A DNA stretch of 64,000 nt. It comes from Brevibacillus antibioticus (GTDB taxonomy: Bacteria > Bacillota > Bacilli > Brevibacillales > Brevibacillaceae). Both the position numbers and the translations under genes were made by a program. The DNA lies in the NCBI RefSeq assembly GCF_005217615.1, contig NZ_SZNK01000001.1:4582501-4646500 (forward strand), written 5' to 3'. The notes under the pieces were generated by a model that saw only the letters and a list, made by a program, of their open reading frames with translations, did no database searches and was not told where the DNA came from. Shown piece after piece: positions 27,617 to 42,207 of the stretch (within the stretch, counting starts at the first letter, position 1; every line of letters begins with the position of its first letter).

Positions 27617-28003
27617 ATGTCTGATGTGAATCAAACCCCTTATGAAATCATCGGCGGTGCAGATACCTTGGCCCGTCTTGTCGATACCTTTTACGATCTG
27701 GTAAAGCAACATCCCGACATTAACGACCTCTTCCCTGAAGATTTAACCCACGTGAAGGAACGTCAATATCAGTTTTTGACACAGTTTCTCGGTGGTCCAA
27801 GCCTGTATTCGGACGCCCATGGCCATCCGATGTTGAGAGCACGACACATGCCATTCCCTATTGGACCTATACAAGCAGAGGCTTGGCTCTCTTGTATGGA
27901 TAAAGCCATGTCCCTGACTAAACTGGAAGGCGAAATTCGAAAGCAAATCTTTGATCGCTTGCGTTTAACTGCTCACCATATGGTCAATAAGTGGGATCAA
28001 TAA
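27617..28003 (+). CDS. Truncated haemoglobin, group II (YjbI/trHbO-like)
   Basis: A 128-residue globin of the 2-on-2 type. Expected haem-pocket residues are visible: B10 Tyr in TFYDLV, the proximal His in RARHMPFPIG and the G8 Trp in AEAWLSCM. The proteins bind oxygen and may handle NO, peroxide or other oxidants; in Bacillus the relative YjbI sits elsewhere with thiol-stress genes. ATG 27617 follows GGAGGTTTTCCTCA. A -10-like TATACT lies at 27574-27579. It stands alone between the divergent rpsJ leader and the convergent EamA gene, an uncommon place for it. Confidence 0.88.
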   Translation: MSDVNQTPYEIIGGADTLARLVDTFYDLVKQHPDINDLFPEDLTHVKERQYQFLTQFLGGPSLYSDAHGHPMLRARHMPFPIGPIQAEAWLSCMDKAMSLTKLEGEIRKQIFDRLRLTAHHMVNKWDQ

Positions 28004-28005
28004 GA

Positions 28006-28038
28006 AAAAGCGTAGGACAATTACCGTCCTACGCTTTT
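28006..28038. terminator. Bidirectional terminator between the globin and EamA genes
   Basis: A perfect 13-bp stem (28006-28018 with 28026-28038), AAAA at one foot and TTTT at the other, and a 7-base loop. The stop codon and last two sense codons of the EamA gene lie in the right arm, so coding and termination signals overlap. Confidence 0.88.
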
Positions 28039-28964
28039 GTTGTTATATCAGAGGTTGCTGCTGCACGTGTAGCTTTCGGTCTCACCAAGCTACGTGATCC
28101 CAAATATACACCGCCTACGATCATGCATAATGCTAGTAGGTGTACGAGTTGAAGGCTTTCTCCCAGGAATATCGCCGCAAATACCAAGCTGGCCATTGGC
28201 ATTCCATTTAAGAAAACAGCTGTTCGACTCGCTCCGAGCTGACGTATCCCATAATTCCAGCCGATCGAACCGAGCGCAGTTGACAGCGCACCTGAAGCAA
28301 AAATCACAAGCCACTGGAACGAAGAAACATCCAAAGCTAGATAATAGGAAGCTGGTTGAACAGTCAATGCGACTCCCCATAAGAAGATGACCCCAAACAT
28401 TTGCGATAAAGCCGTAATTAAGAGTACTGGTACACCTCTTACGACCAATTTGCGTATAAGTAAACCACCCGTTACATACATGAGCATGGAGAAAAACATA
28501 ATAGCATCTCCCCAGCCATTCATATGAAGTCCGCCGTGCTGAGAGATGACGACAACTAACACTCCTGCAAAACCCATTCCAATGCCAAGCCCTTTTTTCA
28601 ACGACATGCCTTCCCCTAAGAAAAGCATTGCCAAGAGCGCTGTTGCCAACGGATTTAATCCAAGAATAAGCGATGCATTTCCTGCTGTCGTGTATTGAAC
28701 ACCGGCTGCAAGCGTTATTTGATGAAGCGCGATAGAACTAGCACCGACTCCGGCCAACAACAACCAATCCGTTTTGCTAAAACGCAAACTCTTCCGGTAT
28801 AAGAAGATGAGTGGCGATAAACAGATTCCACCGACAGTCATGCGTATAGCCGCGACATATAATGGAGGAAACGTTGTTAAATACTTGACCATGACGACGT
28901 TCAAGCCCCACAGTGTGACAACACCCGCAAGCATAAGAAACAATAATCGCTCATTATTTTTCAT
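28029..28964 (-). CDS. EamA-family (DMT superfamily) transporter
   Basis: A 311-residue integral membrane protein with ten predicted spans in two homologous halves, each an EamA domain; each half carries a Gly-rich helix such as GLGIGMGFAGVLVVVIS. Members export amino acids, nucleosides or other metabolites; the substrate cannot be read from sequence. ATG 28964 follows GGGGGATAGTCGAG; the upstream frame extension lacks homology. An extended -10 (TGCTACAAT) lies at 28995-29003 on the minus strand. The gene occupies the place where B. subtilis has ybaC, between tuf and rpsJ. Confidence 0.85.
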   Translation of the reverse strand: MKNNERLLFLMLAGVVTLWGLNVVMVKYLTTFPPLYVAAIRMTVGGICLSPLIFLYRKSLRFSKTDWLLLAGVGASSIALHQITLAAGVQYTTAGNASLILGLNPLATALLAMLFLGEGMSLKKGLGIGMGFAGVLVVVISQHGGLHMNGWGDAIMFFSMLMYVTGGLLIRKLVVRGVPVLLITALSQMFGVIFLWGVALTVQPASYYLALDVSSFQWLVIFASGALSTALGSIGWNYGIRQLGASRTAVFLNGMPMASLVFAAIFLGESLQLVHLLALCMIVGGVYLGSRSLVRPKATRAAATSDITTKA

Positions 28965-29068
28965 CTCGACTATCCCCCATCCAATCCTGATGGTATTGTA
29001 GCATATTGCGGCGAGAGGCAAATTGAATGATTTTGATGGGAGTTATTTAAAAGTTCGATAAATGCACA

Positions 29069-29102
29069 TAAAAAAACCCGACAACCAAAGTTGTCGGGTT
29101 TT
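29069..29102 (-). terminator. Terminator of the rpsL-rpsG-fusA-tuf operon
   Basis: A perfect 12-bp stem (AAACCCGACAAC / GTTGTCGGGTTT, 29074-29085 with 29090-29101), a 4-base loop and a run of Ts on the minus strand. It begins 17 bp after the tuf stop codon. Confidence 0.92.
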
Positions 29103-29117
29103 GTGTATCAGTAAAAC

Positions 29118-30308
29118 CTAAGCGTCGATAGAAGCTACAACGCCAGCGCCTACTGTACGGCCACCTTCACGGATCGCGAAGCGAGTACCTTGTTCCATCG
29201 CTACTGGAGCGATCAGTTCAACAGTGAACTCAGTGTTGTCGCCAGGCATGATCATTTCAACGCCTTCTGGCAGTTGGATGATACCTGTTACGTCAGTTGT
29301 ACGGAAGTAGAATTGTGGACGGTAGTTAGCAAAGAAAGGAGTGTGACGTCCGCCTTCTTCTTTGGACAGAACGTAAACTTCTGCTTTGAACTTCGTGTAA
29401 GGCTTAACGGAACCTGGTTTCGCCAAGCATTGTCCACGCTCGATGTCGTTACGGTCTACACCGCGCAGCAGAGCACCGATGTTGTCACCAGCTTGAGCGG
29501 AATCCAGCAATTTGCGGAACATCTCAACACCAGTTACAGTTGTGTTTTTAGTTTCTTCAGCCAGACCAATGATTTCTACTTGGTCACCAACTTTTACTAC
29601 ACCGCGCTCTACGCGACCAGTAGCAACAGTACCACGACCAGTGATCGTGAACACGTCCTCTACAGGCATCAGGAACGGCTTGTCAGTTGCGCGCTCAGGA
29701 GTTGGGATGTAGGAGTCTACAGCTTCCATCAGCTCAACAATTCTCTTAGCCCAGTCACCAGTTGGGTTATCCAAAGCTTCTTTAGCAGAACCTTTGATTA
29801 CTGGAGTGTCGTCACCTGGGAACTCATATTGAGACAACAGGTCACGGATTTCCATTTCAACCAGTTCCAACAACTCTTCATCGTCTACCATGTCGCATTT
29901 GTTCATGAATACTACGATGTAAGGTACGCCTACTTGCTTGGAGAGCAGGATGTGCTCGCGAGTTTGTGGCATAGGGCCATCAGCTGCGGATACAACCAGG
30001 ATAGCGCCGTCCATTTGAGCAGCACCAGTAATCATGTTTTTCACGTAGTCAGCGTGACCAGGGCAATCAACGTGAGCATAGTGACGGTTGTCAGTTTCGT
30101 ACTCAACGTGAGCAGTGTTGATTGTGATACCGCGCTCTTTTTCTTCTGGAGCAGCGTCAATTGCAGCATAGTTCATAGCTTGTGCTTTACCGCTCTGTGC
30201 CAATACAGTTGTAATAGCAGCAGTCAGGGTAGTTTTACCATGGTCAACGTGACCGATAGTACCAATGTTAACGTGTGGTTTATTACGCTCAAATTTCGCT
30301 TTTGCCAT
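29118..30308 (-). CDS. tuf: Elongation factor Tu
   Basis: 396 residues. GTPase motifs are intact: GHVDHGKT (G1), [11 protein letters not shown] (G2, switch I), DCPGH (G3), NKCD (G4) and GSA (G5). Domains 2 and 3 follow from about residue 205. It delivers aminoacyl-tRNA to the ribosome. Single copy in this window, last gene of the str operon, with its own 120-bp gap containing a perfect 12-bp inverted repeat. Confidence 0.98.
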   Translation of the reverse strand: MAKAKFERNKPHVNIGTIGHVDHGKTTLTAAITTVLAQSGKAQAMNYAAIDAAPEEKERGITINTAHVEYETDNRHYAHVDCPGHADYVKNMITGAAQMDGAILVVSAADGPMPQTREHILLSKQVGVPYIVVFMNKCDMVDDEELLELVEMEIRDLLSQYEFPGDDTPVIKGSAKEALDNPTGDWAKRIVELMEAVDSYIPTPERATDKPFLMPVEDVFTITGRGTVATGRVERGVVKVGDQVEIIGLAEETKNTTVTGVEMFRKLLDSAQAGDNIGALLRGVDRNDIERGQCLAKPGSVKPYTKFKAEVYVLSKEEGGRHTPFFANYRPQFYFRTTDVTGIIQLPEGVEMIMPGDNTEFTVELIAPVAMEQGTRFAIREGGRTVGAGVVASIDA

Positions 30309-30349
30309 GAGAGAAAAGCCTCCTTATAGATAAGGGTTTTATGGTTTGA

Positions 30350-30400
30350 AGAAAGGTTTACCTTACGAATGGTTGTCCCTTCCATATTGTAAACCTTTCT
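30350..30400 (-). other. Perfect 12-bp inverted repeat in the fusA-tuf intergenic region
   Basis: AGAAAGGTTTAC (30350-30361) and GTAAACCTTTCT (30389-30400) are exact reverse complements around a 27-base loop with a further ATGG/CCAT stem. No T run follows, so it is not a terminator. It could mark RNA processing or tuf-specific control, since EF-Tu is made in excess over EF-G. Confidence 0.7.
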
Positions 30401-30428
30401 GATTGCAAGATAAAGCTGTAACCTGTAA

Positions 30429-32507
30429 TTATTCGCCTTTAGATTTCTTGATGATCTCTTCAGCGATAAATTTAGGCACTTCTTCGTAGTGATCGATCAC
30501 CATGGAGTAAACGCCACGGCCTTGGGTACGGGAACGAAGAATTGTGGAGTAACCAAACATCTCGGACAGTGGTACCATTGCACGGATTACTTGTGCATTT
30601 GCACGAGCTTCCATACCTTCGATACGACCGCGGCGGGAGTTCAGATCGCCCATAACGTCGCCCATGTACTCTTCTGGCATTGTAACTTCTACTTTCATGA
30701 TTGGCTCGAGCAATACAGCGCCACATTTTTTCGCAGCTTCTTTCAGAGCGAGAGAACCTGCTACTTTAAATGCCATCTCGTTGGAGTCAACATCATGGTA
30801 GCTACCGTCTACGATAGTAGCTTTGATATCAACCAGCGGGAAGCCGGCGATAACACCATTTTTCATGGACTCTTCGATACCCGCTTGAACAGCAGGGATG
30901 TATTCGCGTGGTACTACACCACCAACGATTTTGTTTTCGAATTGGAAGCCTTGACCAGCTTCGAGTGGAGCAAATTCCACCCAAACGTGACCGTATTGAC
31001 CACGACCACCGGACTGACGAACGAATTTACCTTCCACTTTTGCTGCGTTACGGAATGTTTCACGGTAAGCAACTTGTGGAGCACCTACGTTCGACTCGAC
31101 TTTAAATTCGCGTTTCAGACGGTCTACGATAATCTCCAGGTGAAGCTCACCCATACCGGAGATGATTGTTTGACCAGTCTCTTCGTCTGTGCGAGTTCTG
31201 AACGTTGGATCCTCTTCAGCCAGCTTGGACAGGCCGATACCCATCTTGTCTTGGTCTGCTTTGGATTTTGGCTCAATCGCAACAGAGATAACTGGCTCTG
31301 GGAAGTCCATAGACTCAAGGATTACAGGAGCCTTTTCATCACACAGAGTATCACCAGTTGTTGTATCTTTCAAACCTACAGCTGCAGCAATGTCACCGGA
31401 GTAAACCGTTTGGATCTCTTCACGGTGGTTTGCGTGCATTTGCAGGATACGGCCTACGCGCTCACGTTTACCTTTGGTAGAGTTGAGAACATAAGAACCG
31501 GAACTCAGTACACCGGAGTATACGCGGAAGAAAGTCAGACGGCCTACATACGGGTCAGTCATGATCTTGAACGCAAGAGCAGAGAACGGACCGTTGTCGT
31601 CAGCAGGACGATCAACTTCTTCTTCAGTATCTGGCAATGTACCTTTGATTGCAGGGATATCTACCGGGGACGGCAGGAAAGTAACAACGTTGTCCAGCAT
31701 AGGCTGAACACCTTTGTTGCGGTAAGAAGAACCGCACATTACCGGCGTCAGTTTGCACTCGATAGTACCCTTACGCAGAGCCACGCGGATTTCGTCGTTG
31801 GTCAGCTCTTCGCCTTCCAAGTACTTCATCATGAGCTCTTCGTCTTGTTCTGCAGCTGCCTCTACCATCGCCATGCGAAGTTCTTCGCAACGCGCCAGAA
31901 TGTCAGCAGGAATTTCAGCGGAGTCAGAAGTTTTACCCAAGTCATCAGTATATACGATTGCCTTCATTTCAATCAGGTCAACCATACCTTTGAATTGATC
32001 TTCTGCACCGATTGGATATTGGATTGCTACTGGATTTGCACCCAGGCGAGATTTGATCTGACCCAAGCACATATCAAAGTTAGCACCCATGATATCCATT
32101 TTGTTGATGTAGCACATGCGCGGTACGCCATAGCGGTCAGCTTGGCGCCATACGGTTTCGGTTTGCGGCTCAACGCCACCTTTTGCGTCAAAAACGGTTA
32201 CAGCACCGTCAAGAACGCGCAGGGAGCGCTCAACTTCTACAGTGAAGTCTACGTGGCCTGGCGTATCGATAATGTTGATTCGATGGCCATTCCATTGAGC
32301 AGTAGTAGCAGCCGAAGTGATCGTGATACCACGCTCTTGCTCTTGTTCCATCCAGTCCATGGTTGCTGCACCTTCGTGCACCTCACCAATTTTATGAACG
32401 CGACCAGTGTAGAACAGAATACGCTCAGTAGTCGTCGTCTTACCAGCATCGATGTGAGCCATGATACCGATATTACGCGTATTCGGCAAAGAGAACTCGC
32501 GAGCCAT
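30429..32507 (-). CDS. fusA: Elongation factor G
   Basis: A 692-residue translocation GTPase: [13 protein letters not shown] (G1), [11 protein letters not shown] (switch I), DTPGHVDFT (G3), NKMD (G4). Domain IV lies in the C-terminal third ([10 protein letters not shown] segment). ATG 32507 follows AAGGAGCATACCTA; the 22-residue upstream extension is an artefact. Fusidic-acid target in other species. Confidence 0.98.
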   Translation of the reverse strand: MAREFSLPNTRNIGIMAHIDAGKTTTTERILFYTGRVHKIGEVHEGAATMDWMEQEQERGITITSAATTAQWNGHRINIIDTPGHVDFTVEVERSLRVLDGAVTVFDAKGGVEPQTETVWRQADRYGVPRMCYINKMDIMGANFDMCLGQIKSRLGANPVAIQYPIGAEDQFKGMVDLIEMKAIVYTDDLGKTSDSAEIPADILARCEELRMAMVEAAAEQDEELMMKYLEGEELTNDEIRVALRKGTIECKLTPVMCGSSYRNKGVQPMLDNVVTFLPSPVDIPAIKGTLPDTEEEVDRPADDNGPFSALAFKIMTDPYVGRLTFFRVYSGVLSSGSYVLNSTKGKRERVGRILQMHANHREEIQTVYSGDIAAAVGLKDTTTGDTLCDEKAPVILESMDFPEPVISVAIEPKSKADQDKMGIGLSKLAEEDPTFRTRTDEETGQTIISGMGELHLEIIVDRLKREFKVESNVGAPQVAYRETFRNAAKVEGKFVRQSGGRGQYGHVWVEFAPLEAGQGFQFENKIVGGVVPREYIPAVQAGIEESMKNGVIAGFPLVDIKATIVDGSYHDVDSNEMAFKVAGSLALKEAAKKCGAVLLEPIMKVEVTMPEEYMGDVMGDLNSRRGRIEGMEARANAQVIRAMVPLSEMFGYSTILRSRTQGRGVYSMVIDHYEEVPKFIAEEIIKKSKGE

Positions 32508-32576
32508 TAGGTATGCTCCTTCCATACTCGAGTTTGAGAATAAACGGGTATCCAATATGGACACCCGATTCAATTC

Positions 32577-33047
32577 CTACCAGCGATAGTGAGCAAACGC
32601 TTTGTTCGCTTCAGCCATCTTGTGCGTGTCTTCACGCTTTTTAACTGCTGCACCGGTGTTGTTAGCAGCGTCCATGATCTCGTTAGCAAGACGTTGTTCC
32701 ATGGTTTTCTCTCCACGGTTACGGGAGTAGTTAACCATCCAACGCAGGCCAAGAGTGGTACGGCGCTCCGGTTTTACTTCGATTGGTACTTGGTAGTTAG
32801 CACCACCTACACGGCGAGCTTTAACTTCCAGTACTGGCATTACGTTTTTCAGTGCTTCTTCAAACACTTCCATCGGGTTGCGACCTGTGCGCTCCTGGAT
32901 GATGTCAAATGCGTTGTAGAGAATGTTCTGAGCTACACCACGCTTACCATCCAACATCAGGCGGTTAATCAAGCGAGTAACCAACTTGCTGTTGTGAATA
33001 GGATCTGGCAGCACGTCACGACGGGTTACAGGACCTTTACGAGGCAT
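32577..33047 (-). CDS. rpsG: 30S ribosomal protein S7
   Basis: 156 residues starting [20 protein letters not shown], the usual bacterial S7, which organises the 16S rRNA 3' head domain and contacts E-site tRNA. Ribosome site AAGGAGGGAATACG. Confidence 0.97.
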   Translation of the reverse strand: MPRKGPVTRRDVLPDPIHNSKLVTRLINRLMLDGKRGVAQNILYNAFDIIQERTGRNPMEVFEEALKNVMPVLEVKARRVGGANYQVPIEVKPERRTTLGLRWMVNYSRNRGEKTMEQRLANEIMDAANNTGAAVKKREDTHKMAEANKAFAHYRW

Positions 33048-33103
33048 CGTATTCCCTCCTTCTTTTCGTTATAAATTCACGCCACTTCACAGGCGCTTTT
33101 TTA

Positions 33104-33538
33104 TTACTTCTTCGCTGCTGCTTGACCTGGCTTCGGACGCTTAGTACCGTATTTGGAACGACCTTGTTTACGGTTGTTCACACCAGCAGTGTCAAGTGCA
33201 CCACGAACGATATGGTAGCGTACCCCTGGCAAGTCTTTTACACGACCGCCGCGCACCAGCACGACGCTATGCTCTTGCAGGTTGTGGCCAATACCACCGA
33301 TGTAAGCTGTTACCTCGATTCCGTTAGTCAAACGCACACGAGCGTATTTACGCAACGCGGAGTTCGGTTTTTTCGGAGTCATGGTACCTACACGAGTGCA
33401 AACACCACGTTTTTGAGGAGAGCTTTGGTTAGTTTGGCTTTTCTTGAAGCTGTTGTACCCCTTTTGAAGAGCTGGGGACTTCGACTTCACTACCTTATCC
33501 TCGCGACCTTTACGCACCAATTGGTTAATTGTAGGCAT
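33104..33538 (-). CDS. rpsL: 30S ribosomal protein S12
   Basis: 144 residues starting [20 protein letters not shown]. Decoding-site signature [19 protein letters not shown] and the loop [20 protein letters not shown] are intact; the lysines altered in streptomycin-resistant mutants of other species are wild type. ATG 33538 follows GGGAGGTAACATC. Confidence 0.97.
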   Translation of the reverse strand: MPTINQLVRKGREDKVVKSKSPALQKGYNSFKKSQTNQSSPQKRGVCTRVGTMTPKKPNSALRKYARVRLTNGIEVTAYIGGIGHNLQEHSVVLVRGGRVKDLPGVRYHIVRGALDTAGVNNRKQGRSKYGTKRPKPGQAAAKK

Positions 33539-33661
33539 GATGTTACCTCCCTTCTTAATACCCAATCTTCAAGACCACAGATCCAGGTGAGTCATTTTTA
33601 GGTCAAATAGAAAGTCCTTGTCCAGCATTACACAAGTTGTAAGCCACAGACAAAAACATCG

Positions 33662-33916
33662 TTAACCACTTTTTCTAATCGCAGCAGTAGCCGCTCCCAC
33701 TTCAATTCCGCACGCTTTGCCTAAGCGATGCATGGAATCTACATGAATGACTGGAACACCCTTCTCTTTGCAAAGGAGCTCGACTTTTTGGGTCAAACGC
33801 TTATCTGCATCAATAGCGATATACACTGCTTCTACCTGTTGGTTTTCAACAGCTTTGATCGTTTGCTTAATGCCGATTGTCAAGTCCTTGGCCCGCTCGA
33901 CTTTTTCATAAGACAT
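33662..33916 (-). CDS. rplGB: L7Ae-family ribosomal protein L7Ae-like (YbxF/RplGB)
   Basis: An 84-residue L7Ae/L30e-fold protein that binds kink-turn RNA. It starts MSYEKVERAKDLTIGIKQTI, with C-terminal motif GKACGIEVGAATAAI. ATG 33916 gives the B. subtilis N-terminus; an upstream ATG sits only 2 bp from GGAGG. First gene behind the strong promoter at 33961-33989, leading into rpsL. Confidence 0.93.
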   Translation of the reverse strand: MSYEKVERAKDLTIGIKQTIKAVENQQVEAVYIAIDADKRLTQKVELLCKEKGVPVIHVDSMHRLGKACGIEVGAATAAIRKSG

Positions 33917-33960
33917 GATTCTCATATCCTCCAAAGTGCAGATGTCAGGCACACTTGAAT

Positions 33961-33989
33961 ATAATATCAGGTGGGCTAGTTGTTGTCAA
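33961..33989 (-). promoter_or_regulatory. Strong promoter of rplGB-rpsL-rpsG-fusA-tuf
   Basis: On the minus strand a consensus TTGACA, exactly 17 bp, and TATTAT (5 of 6). It lies 45 bp upstream of rplGB and right after the rpoC terminator. Confidence 0.88.
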
Positions 33990-34014
33990 CGCCCTTTTGA
34001 TATTTTTATTTAGG

Positions 34015-34045
34015 AAAGCGCCCACCAATCGGTGATGGGCGCTTT
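34015..34045 (-). terminator. Hairpin terminator after rpoC
   Basis: AAAGCGCCCA (34015-34024) pairs perfectly with TGGGCGCTTT (34036-34045); an inner CACC/GGTG pairing is possible. The T run on the minus strand is short (TTT), so termination may be partial. Confidence 0.7.
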
Positions 34046-34053
34046 TCCCGCAA

Positions 34054-37680
<3,627 letters not shown>

Positions 37681-37709
37681 AGGGCGTTACCTCCCTTGGT
37701 ACCGGAATC

Positions 37710-40700
37710 TTACTCTTCGTTCAAGCTTCCGCCTTCGAGAACGAGGTTCAGTTTTTCACCGTTGCCTTCATCCTCGTCTTCCATTTCACGCATTTCAATC
37801 TCCTGCTCGTCTCCGGACAGAATCTTCACGTCCATACCCAAGCTCTGAAGTTCCTTGATCAATACCTTGAAGGACTCTGGAACACCTGGTTCTGGAACGT
37901 TTTCGCCCTTAACGATCGCTTCGTACGTTTTCACGCGGCCCACGACGTCATCCGACTTAACAGTAAGAATTTCTTGCAAGGTGTAGGCAGCACCGTATGC
38001 CTCCAATGCCCAAACCTCCATCTCCCCGAAACGCTGTCCACCGAATTGAGCTTTACCACCCAACGGCTGCTGCGTAACAAGAGAGTAAGGACCAGTAGAA
38101 CGAGCATGGATTTTGTCGTCAACCAAGTGAGCCAGTTTCAGCATGTATACACAACCAACTGTTACACGGCGATCAAACGGTTCACCAGTACGACCATCAA
38201 ACAAGATCGTTTTTCCGTCACGATCCAGACCTGCTTCTTCCAACGTTTCGAATACTTCTGCCTGACGTGCACCGTCGAATACCGGCGTTGCTACGTGGAT
38301 ACCCAGAAGCTTCGCTGCCATACCCAAGTGAGTCTCCAATACCTGACCGATGTTCATACGCGAAGGAACGCCCAACGGGTTGAGTACGATCTCTACTGGA
38401 GAACCATCTGGCAGGAACGGCATATCTTCTTCCGCCATGATGCGGGCGATAACCCCTTTGTTACCATGTCGACCGGCCATTTTGTCACCCACGGAGATTT
38501 TCCGTTTTTGGGCGATGTAAACGCGAACGAGTTGGTTTACGCCTGGTGGCAATTCATCGCCATTCTCACGCGTAAATACTTTTACGTCTACGATGATACC
38601 GGAACCACCATGCGGTACGCGCAGGGAAGTATCACGAACTTCACGAGCTTTTTCACCGAAGATGGCATGCAGGAGGCGTTCTTCTGCTGTCAGCTCAGTA
38701 ACCCCTTTAGGTGTAACCTTACCAACGAGAATGTCGCCGTCCTGAATCTCCGCACCAACACGGATGATACCGCGTTCGTCCAGGTTTTTCAGAGCATCTT
38801 CCCCGACGTTTGGAATATCGCGAGTGATTTCCTCTGGACCCAGCTTGGTGTCGCGAGCTTCGGACTCGTATTCTTCAATATGGATAGACGTATACACGTC
38901 ATCTTTTACAAGCTTTTCACTCAGAAGAATCGCGTCTTCGTAGTTGTATCCTTCCCACGTCATAAACGCAATGATTACGTTACGACCGAGAGCCAATTCA
39001 CCTTTTTCAGTGGATGGGCCGTCCCCAACGATATCGCCTTTTTCAATCCAGTCTCCAGTGCTTACGATTGGGCGCTGGTTGATGCAAGTACCTTGGTTGG
39101 AACGGATAAACTTGTGCATTTTGTATTTATCGAGATCGCCGGCAACTTTTCTGCCGTCGATTTCTTGGTAACGACGAATCCAGATTTCGCGAGCCGTTAC
39201 GCGCTCTACTTGACCCGGATGCTTGGCAACGATCGCCACCCCGGAGTCTTGCGCTGCTTTATGCTCCATACCTGTACCGACAAACGGTGCTTGTGGAATC
39301 AAAAGCGGAACGGCCTGCCGCTGCATGTTTGAACCCATCAGTGCGCGGTTGGCGTCATCGTTCTCGAGGAACGGAATCAACGCTGTCGCAACGGATACAA
39401 CCTGCTTCGGCGATACATCCATGAAGTCTACCTTGTCGCGCGGTACGCTCAAGATCTCACCTTTACGACGGCAGATTACCATGTCGTTTACGAAACGGCC
39501 ATCTTCATCAAGTGGCTGATTCGCCTGTGCCACGTTGAACACGTCTTCTTCATCAGCAGTCAAGTAACTGATATCAGTCAACACGAAGCCTGTTTCTGGA
39601 TCTACTTTACGACGAGGCGTTTCAATGAATCCGTAATCGTTAATGCGTGCAAAGGACGACAAGGAGTTGATCAAACCAATGTTTGGTCCCTCTGGCGTCT
39701 CAATTGGACACATACGACCGTAGTGGGAATGGTGAACGTCACGTACTTCGAAGCCCGCGCGCTCACGCGTCAAACCACCAGGTCCGAGTGCGGACAGACG
39801 GCGTTTGTGCGTCAGCTCAGCCAATGGATTTGTTTGATCCATGAACTGGGACAGCTGCGAGCTACCAAAGAACTCCTTCAGTGAGGCAATCACTGGACGG
39901 ATGTTAATGAGAGCTTGCGGTGTAATTTGGTTTTGATCCTGGATGGACATGCGCTCACGAACCACACGCTCCATACGGGACAGACCAATACGGAACTGGT
40001 TCTGCAACAGTTCACCCACGGAACGCAGACGACGGTTACCCAAGTGGTCGATATCGTCTGTGGAACCTACACTGTGCAGGAGGTTCATGAAATAGTTGAT
40101 CGCCGATACGATATCCGCCGGCGTAATATGTTTGAAGGACTTATCTACATTTCCGTTTCCGATTACTTTGATGATCTTGCCATCTTCAATCGGAGAGAAA
40201 ATATTGATAGATTGCAAATGAATCGCTTCATCTTCCAATACTCCGCCATGCGTGCGAACGTCGATAAAGCCGACATTACCTTCCAGCGCTGGCACAATAC
40301 GTTCCAGGACACGACGGTCAATCATTTGACCTGCTTCAGCAAAAATTTCACCTGTTGTCGTATCGATCAATGTTTCAGCCAGACGTTGGTTGTACAGACG
40401 GTTTTTCAAATGAAGCTTTTTGTTCATTTTATAACGACCAACAGAAGCCAAATCATAGCGCTTAGGGTCGAAGAAACGAGAGATCAAGAGGCTCTTCGCA
40501 TTCTCGACTGTTGGTGGCTCACCCGGACGAAGACGCTCGTAGATTTCAATGAGCGCTTTTTCCGTAGAATCGGTATTGTCTTTTTCCAGCGTGTTCTTGA
40601 TGTATTCATCTTCACCCAGCAAGTTGAGAATCTCAATGTCGGAACCAAAGCCCAACGCACGCAAAAGAACCGTTACCGGGATTTTTCGCGTACGGTCGAT

Positions 40701-41249
40701 GCGGACATAAATAACGTCCTTCGCATCTGTCTCCAGCTCCAGCCAAGCGCCCCGGTTCGGGATTACTGTAGCTGTAAACGTCTGCTTGCCGTTTTTGTCC
40801 ACTTTGGTGTTGTAATATACACTGGGGGAACGAACAAGCTGGCTGACAATAACGCGCTCAGCACCATTAATAATGAAGGTTCCCGTTTCTGTCATGAGCG
40901 GGAAATCCCCCATGAATACCTCTTGTTCCTTCACTTCACCCGTCTCTTTGTTCAACAAACGTACCTTCACACGCAGAGGCGCCGCATAGGTGACGTCACG
41001 TTCTTTCGACTCGTCAACATCGTACTTCGGCTCTCCCAAGCTGTAGTCGATAAACTCCAGCACGAGATTACCTGTGAAGTCCTGGATTGGCGAAATGTCT
41101 TGGAACATCTCACGGAGCCCCTCATCAAGGAACCATTGGTAGGACTTTTGTTGAATCTCGATGAGATTTGGAAGGCCCAGCACTTCGTTAATACGTGAAT
41201 ACGTACGACGCTGGCGGTGTCGGCCACTTTGAATCACTTTACCTGCCAA
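37710..41249 (-). CDS. rpoB: DNA-directed RNA polymerase subunit beta
   Basis: About 1179 residues. The rifampicin pocket reads [20 protein letters not shown] and [18 protein letters not shown], wild type. The acidic C-terminal tail ([17 protein letters not shown]) is characteristic of the group. The TTG at 41249 is preferred because GAGGGG lies 8 bp upstream; the in-frame GTG at 41258 overlaps that ribosome site. A leader of about 240 nt with attenuator-like structure precedes it. Confidence 0.97.
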   Translation of the reverse strand: MAGKVIQSGRHRQRRTYSRINEVLGLPNLIEIQQKSYQWFLDEGLREMFQDISPIQDFTGNLVLEFIDYSLGEPKYDVDESKERDVTYAAPLRVKVRLLNKETGEVKEQEVFMGDFPLMTETGTFIINGAERVIVSQLVRSPSVYYNTKVDKNGKQTFTATVIPNRGAWLELETDAKDVIYVRIDRTRKIPVTVLLRALGFGSDIEILNLLGEDEYIKNTLEKDNTDSTEKALIEIYERLRPGEPPTVENAKSLLISRFFDPKRYDLASVGRYKMNKKLHLKNRLYNQRLAETLIDTTTGEIFAEAGQMIDRRVLERIVPALEGNVGFIDVRTHGGVLEDEAIHLQSINIFSPIEDGKIIKVIGNGNVDKSFKHITPADIVSAINYFMNLLHSVGSTDDIDHLGNRRLRSVGELLQNQFRIGLSRMERVVRERMSIQDQNQITPQALINIRPVIASLKEFFGSSQLSQFMDQTNPLAELTHKRRLSALGPGGLTRERAGFEVRDVHHSHYGRMCPIETPEGPNIGLINSLSSFARINDYGFIETPRRKVDPETGFVLTDISYLTADEEDVFNVAQANQPLDEDGRFVNDMVICRRKGEILSVPRDKVDFMDVSPKQVVSVATALIPFLENDDANRALMGSNMQRQAVPLLIPQAPFVGTGMEHKAAQDSGVAIVAKHPGQVERVTAREIWIRRYQEIDGRKVAGDLDKYKMHKFIRSNQGTCINQRPIVSTGDWIEKGDIVGDGPSTEKGELALGRNVIIAFMTWEGYNYEDAILLSEKLVKDDVYTSIHIEEYESEARDTKLGPEEITRDIPNVGEDALKNLDERGIIRVGAEIQDGDILVGKVTPKGVTELTAEERLLHAIFGEKAREVRDTSLRVPHGGSGIIVDVKVFTRENGDELPPGVNQLVRVYIAQKRKISVGDKMAGRHGNKGVIARIMAEEDMPFLPDGSPVEIVLNPLGVPSRMNIGQVLETHLGMAAKLLGIHVATPVFDGARQAEVFETLEEAGLDRDGKTILFDGRTGEPFDRRVTVGCVYMLKLAHLVDDKIHARSTGPYSLVTQQPLGGKAQFGGQRFGEMEVWALEAYGAAYTLQEILTVKSDDVVGRVKTYEAIVKGENVPEPGVPESFKVLIKELQSLGMDVKILSGDEQEIEMREMEDEDEGNGEKLNLVLEGGSLNEE

Positions 41250-41280
41250 CTTATTCACCCCTCAGGTTGTGTTTTCACAC

Positions 41281-41371
41281 ATAGAAACTCGGCATTCGGC
41301 AACTTCTTTCAGTTGCATTCGAATGCCTAAAAATAAAAATGGGTTAAAGTAGTTTCAACCATTTTTAACCC
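41281..41371 (-). promoter_or_regulatory. Attenuator-like structures in the rpoB leader
   Basis: On the minus strand GGGTTAAA (41364-41371) pairs with TTTAACCC (41341-41348) and is followed by ATTTTTATTTTTA, an intrinsic-terminator layout, inside the transcript from the promoter at 41502-41530. A second hairpin then follows, GGCATTCG pairing with CGAATGCC plus an inner CAACT/AGTTG stem (about 41291-41328). The rest of the 309-bp gap is AT-rich and holds only the promoter. Confidence 0.65.
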
Positions 41372-41501
41372 AGAGAAACTCTATTTTAAAAGAATTCCCA
41401 TGTTTTCACGCAAACATTCCTATCTAAGGAAAAAAGTAGAAACGCTTGACAGACAGGGAATTGCTGAAAAATAGACATTTATCCCATATTGACATTTTAT
41501 A

Positions 41502-41530
41502 ATGCTATCACATTCAATTATTCGCGTCAA
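41502..41530 (-). promoter_or_regulatory. Promoter of rpoB-rpoC
   Basis: On the minus strand TTGACG, a 17-bp spacer and TAGCAT, directly after the methyltransferase gene. It starts a transcript with a leader of about 240 nt. Confidence 0.7.
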
Positions 41531-41558
41531 GAAAACTTTTCTAATGATTTCTTCTTGC

Positions 41559-42155
41559 TTATTTGATCGCCCGGAATATGTGATAACCTTTTTCCCGATC
41601 TACCTCTATTACTTCGCGGTACGTTTCCTGTAGCTTCTTCCATGCAGATGGGGCTCCTTGTTTCTTTTGAATAACAACCCACATTTCTCCACCATCCACT
41701 AACAGATCGTAACCTTCCACAAAAATGCGATGAACGATTTCCTTACCCGCACGAATCGGCGGGTTGGTCAGAATGACATCAAACTGCTCGCCTTGCACGC
41801 CGCTGTAGACATCACTCACTCGAACCTCAACATTTTTTATTCCGTTTGCTTCTGCATTACGACGAGCCAGGTTCACCGCACGCTCATTCACATCGATCAA
41901 CGTTACCCGACCATGCTCAGCAAGTCTGGCAGCCGTCAAGCCCATCGGACCATACCCACAGCCCACATCGAGCACACGCGCATGACTGTCGATTTCCATG
42001 TTCTCGATGAGCAATACACTTCCAAAGTCAATCCGATCTCGGGAAAAAACGCCTGCATCCGTAATGAAACGAAGCTCATTACCACGGAGCATAAACGTGA
42101 ATTGCTGTTCGTCATGTGCAGCACCCGGTCGATTGGTGTAGTAGTGGTCTGCCAC
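41559..42155 (-). CDS. RsmC-like class I SAM methyltransferase (YbxB)
   Basis: A 198-residue methyltransferase. SAM motif I is VLDVGCGYGPMGL, and the catalytic NPPIRAG matches the N6/N2 base methyltransferase NPP[IF/Y] type, so it probably methylates a guanine in 16S rRNA like RsmC. GTG 42155 (ADHYYTNRPG) was chosen behind GAAGGG by comparison with B. subtilis YbxB; in-frame ATG codons at 42176 and 42191 are alternatives. It lies between rplL and rpoB as in B. subtilis. Confidence 0.85.
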   Translation of the reverse strand: MADHYYTNRPGAAHDEQQFTFMLRGNELRFITDAGVFSRDRIDFGSVLLIENMEIDSHARVLDVGCGYGPMGLTAARLAEHGRVTLIDVNERAVNLARRNAEANGIKNVEVRVSDVYSGVQGEQFDVILTNPPIRAGKEIVHRIFVEGYDLLVDGGEMWVVIQKKQGAPSAWKKLQETYREVIEVDREKGYHIFRAIK

Positions 42156-42207
42156 GTGTGATTCACCCTTCCTCATCGTTTCAACATACATTCATTAAAA
42201 CCTTACA

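Noticed and set aside
29190..30329. 379-codon plus-strand open frame opposite tuf
   Set aside because: Antisense shadow of tuf with no ribosome site, promoter or recognisable motif.
41446..41474. Plus-strand TTGACA at 41446 as a promoter
   Set aside because: The -10 at 17 bp would be AAATAG, and there is no plus-strand gene downstream; the AT-rich leader gives chance matches.
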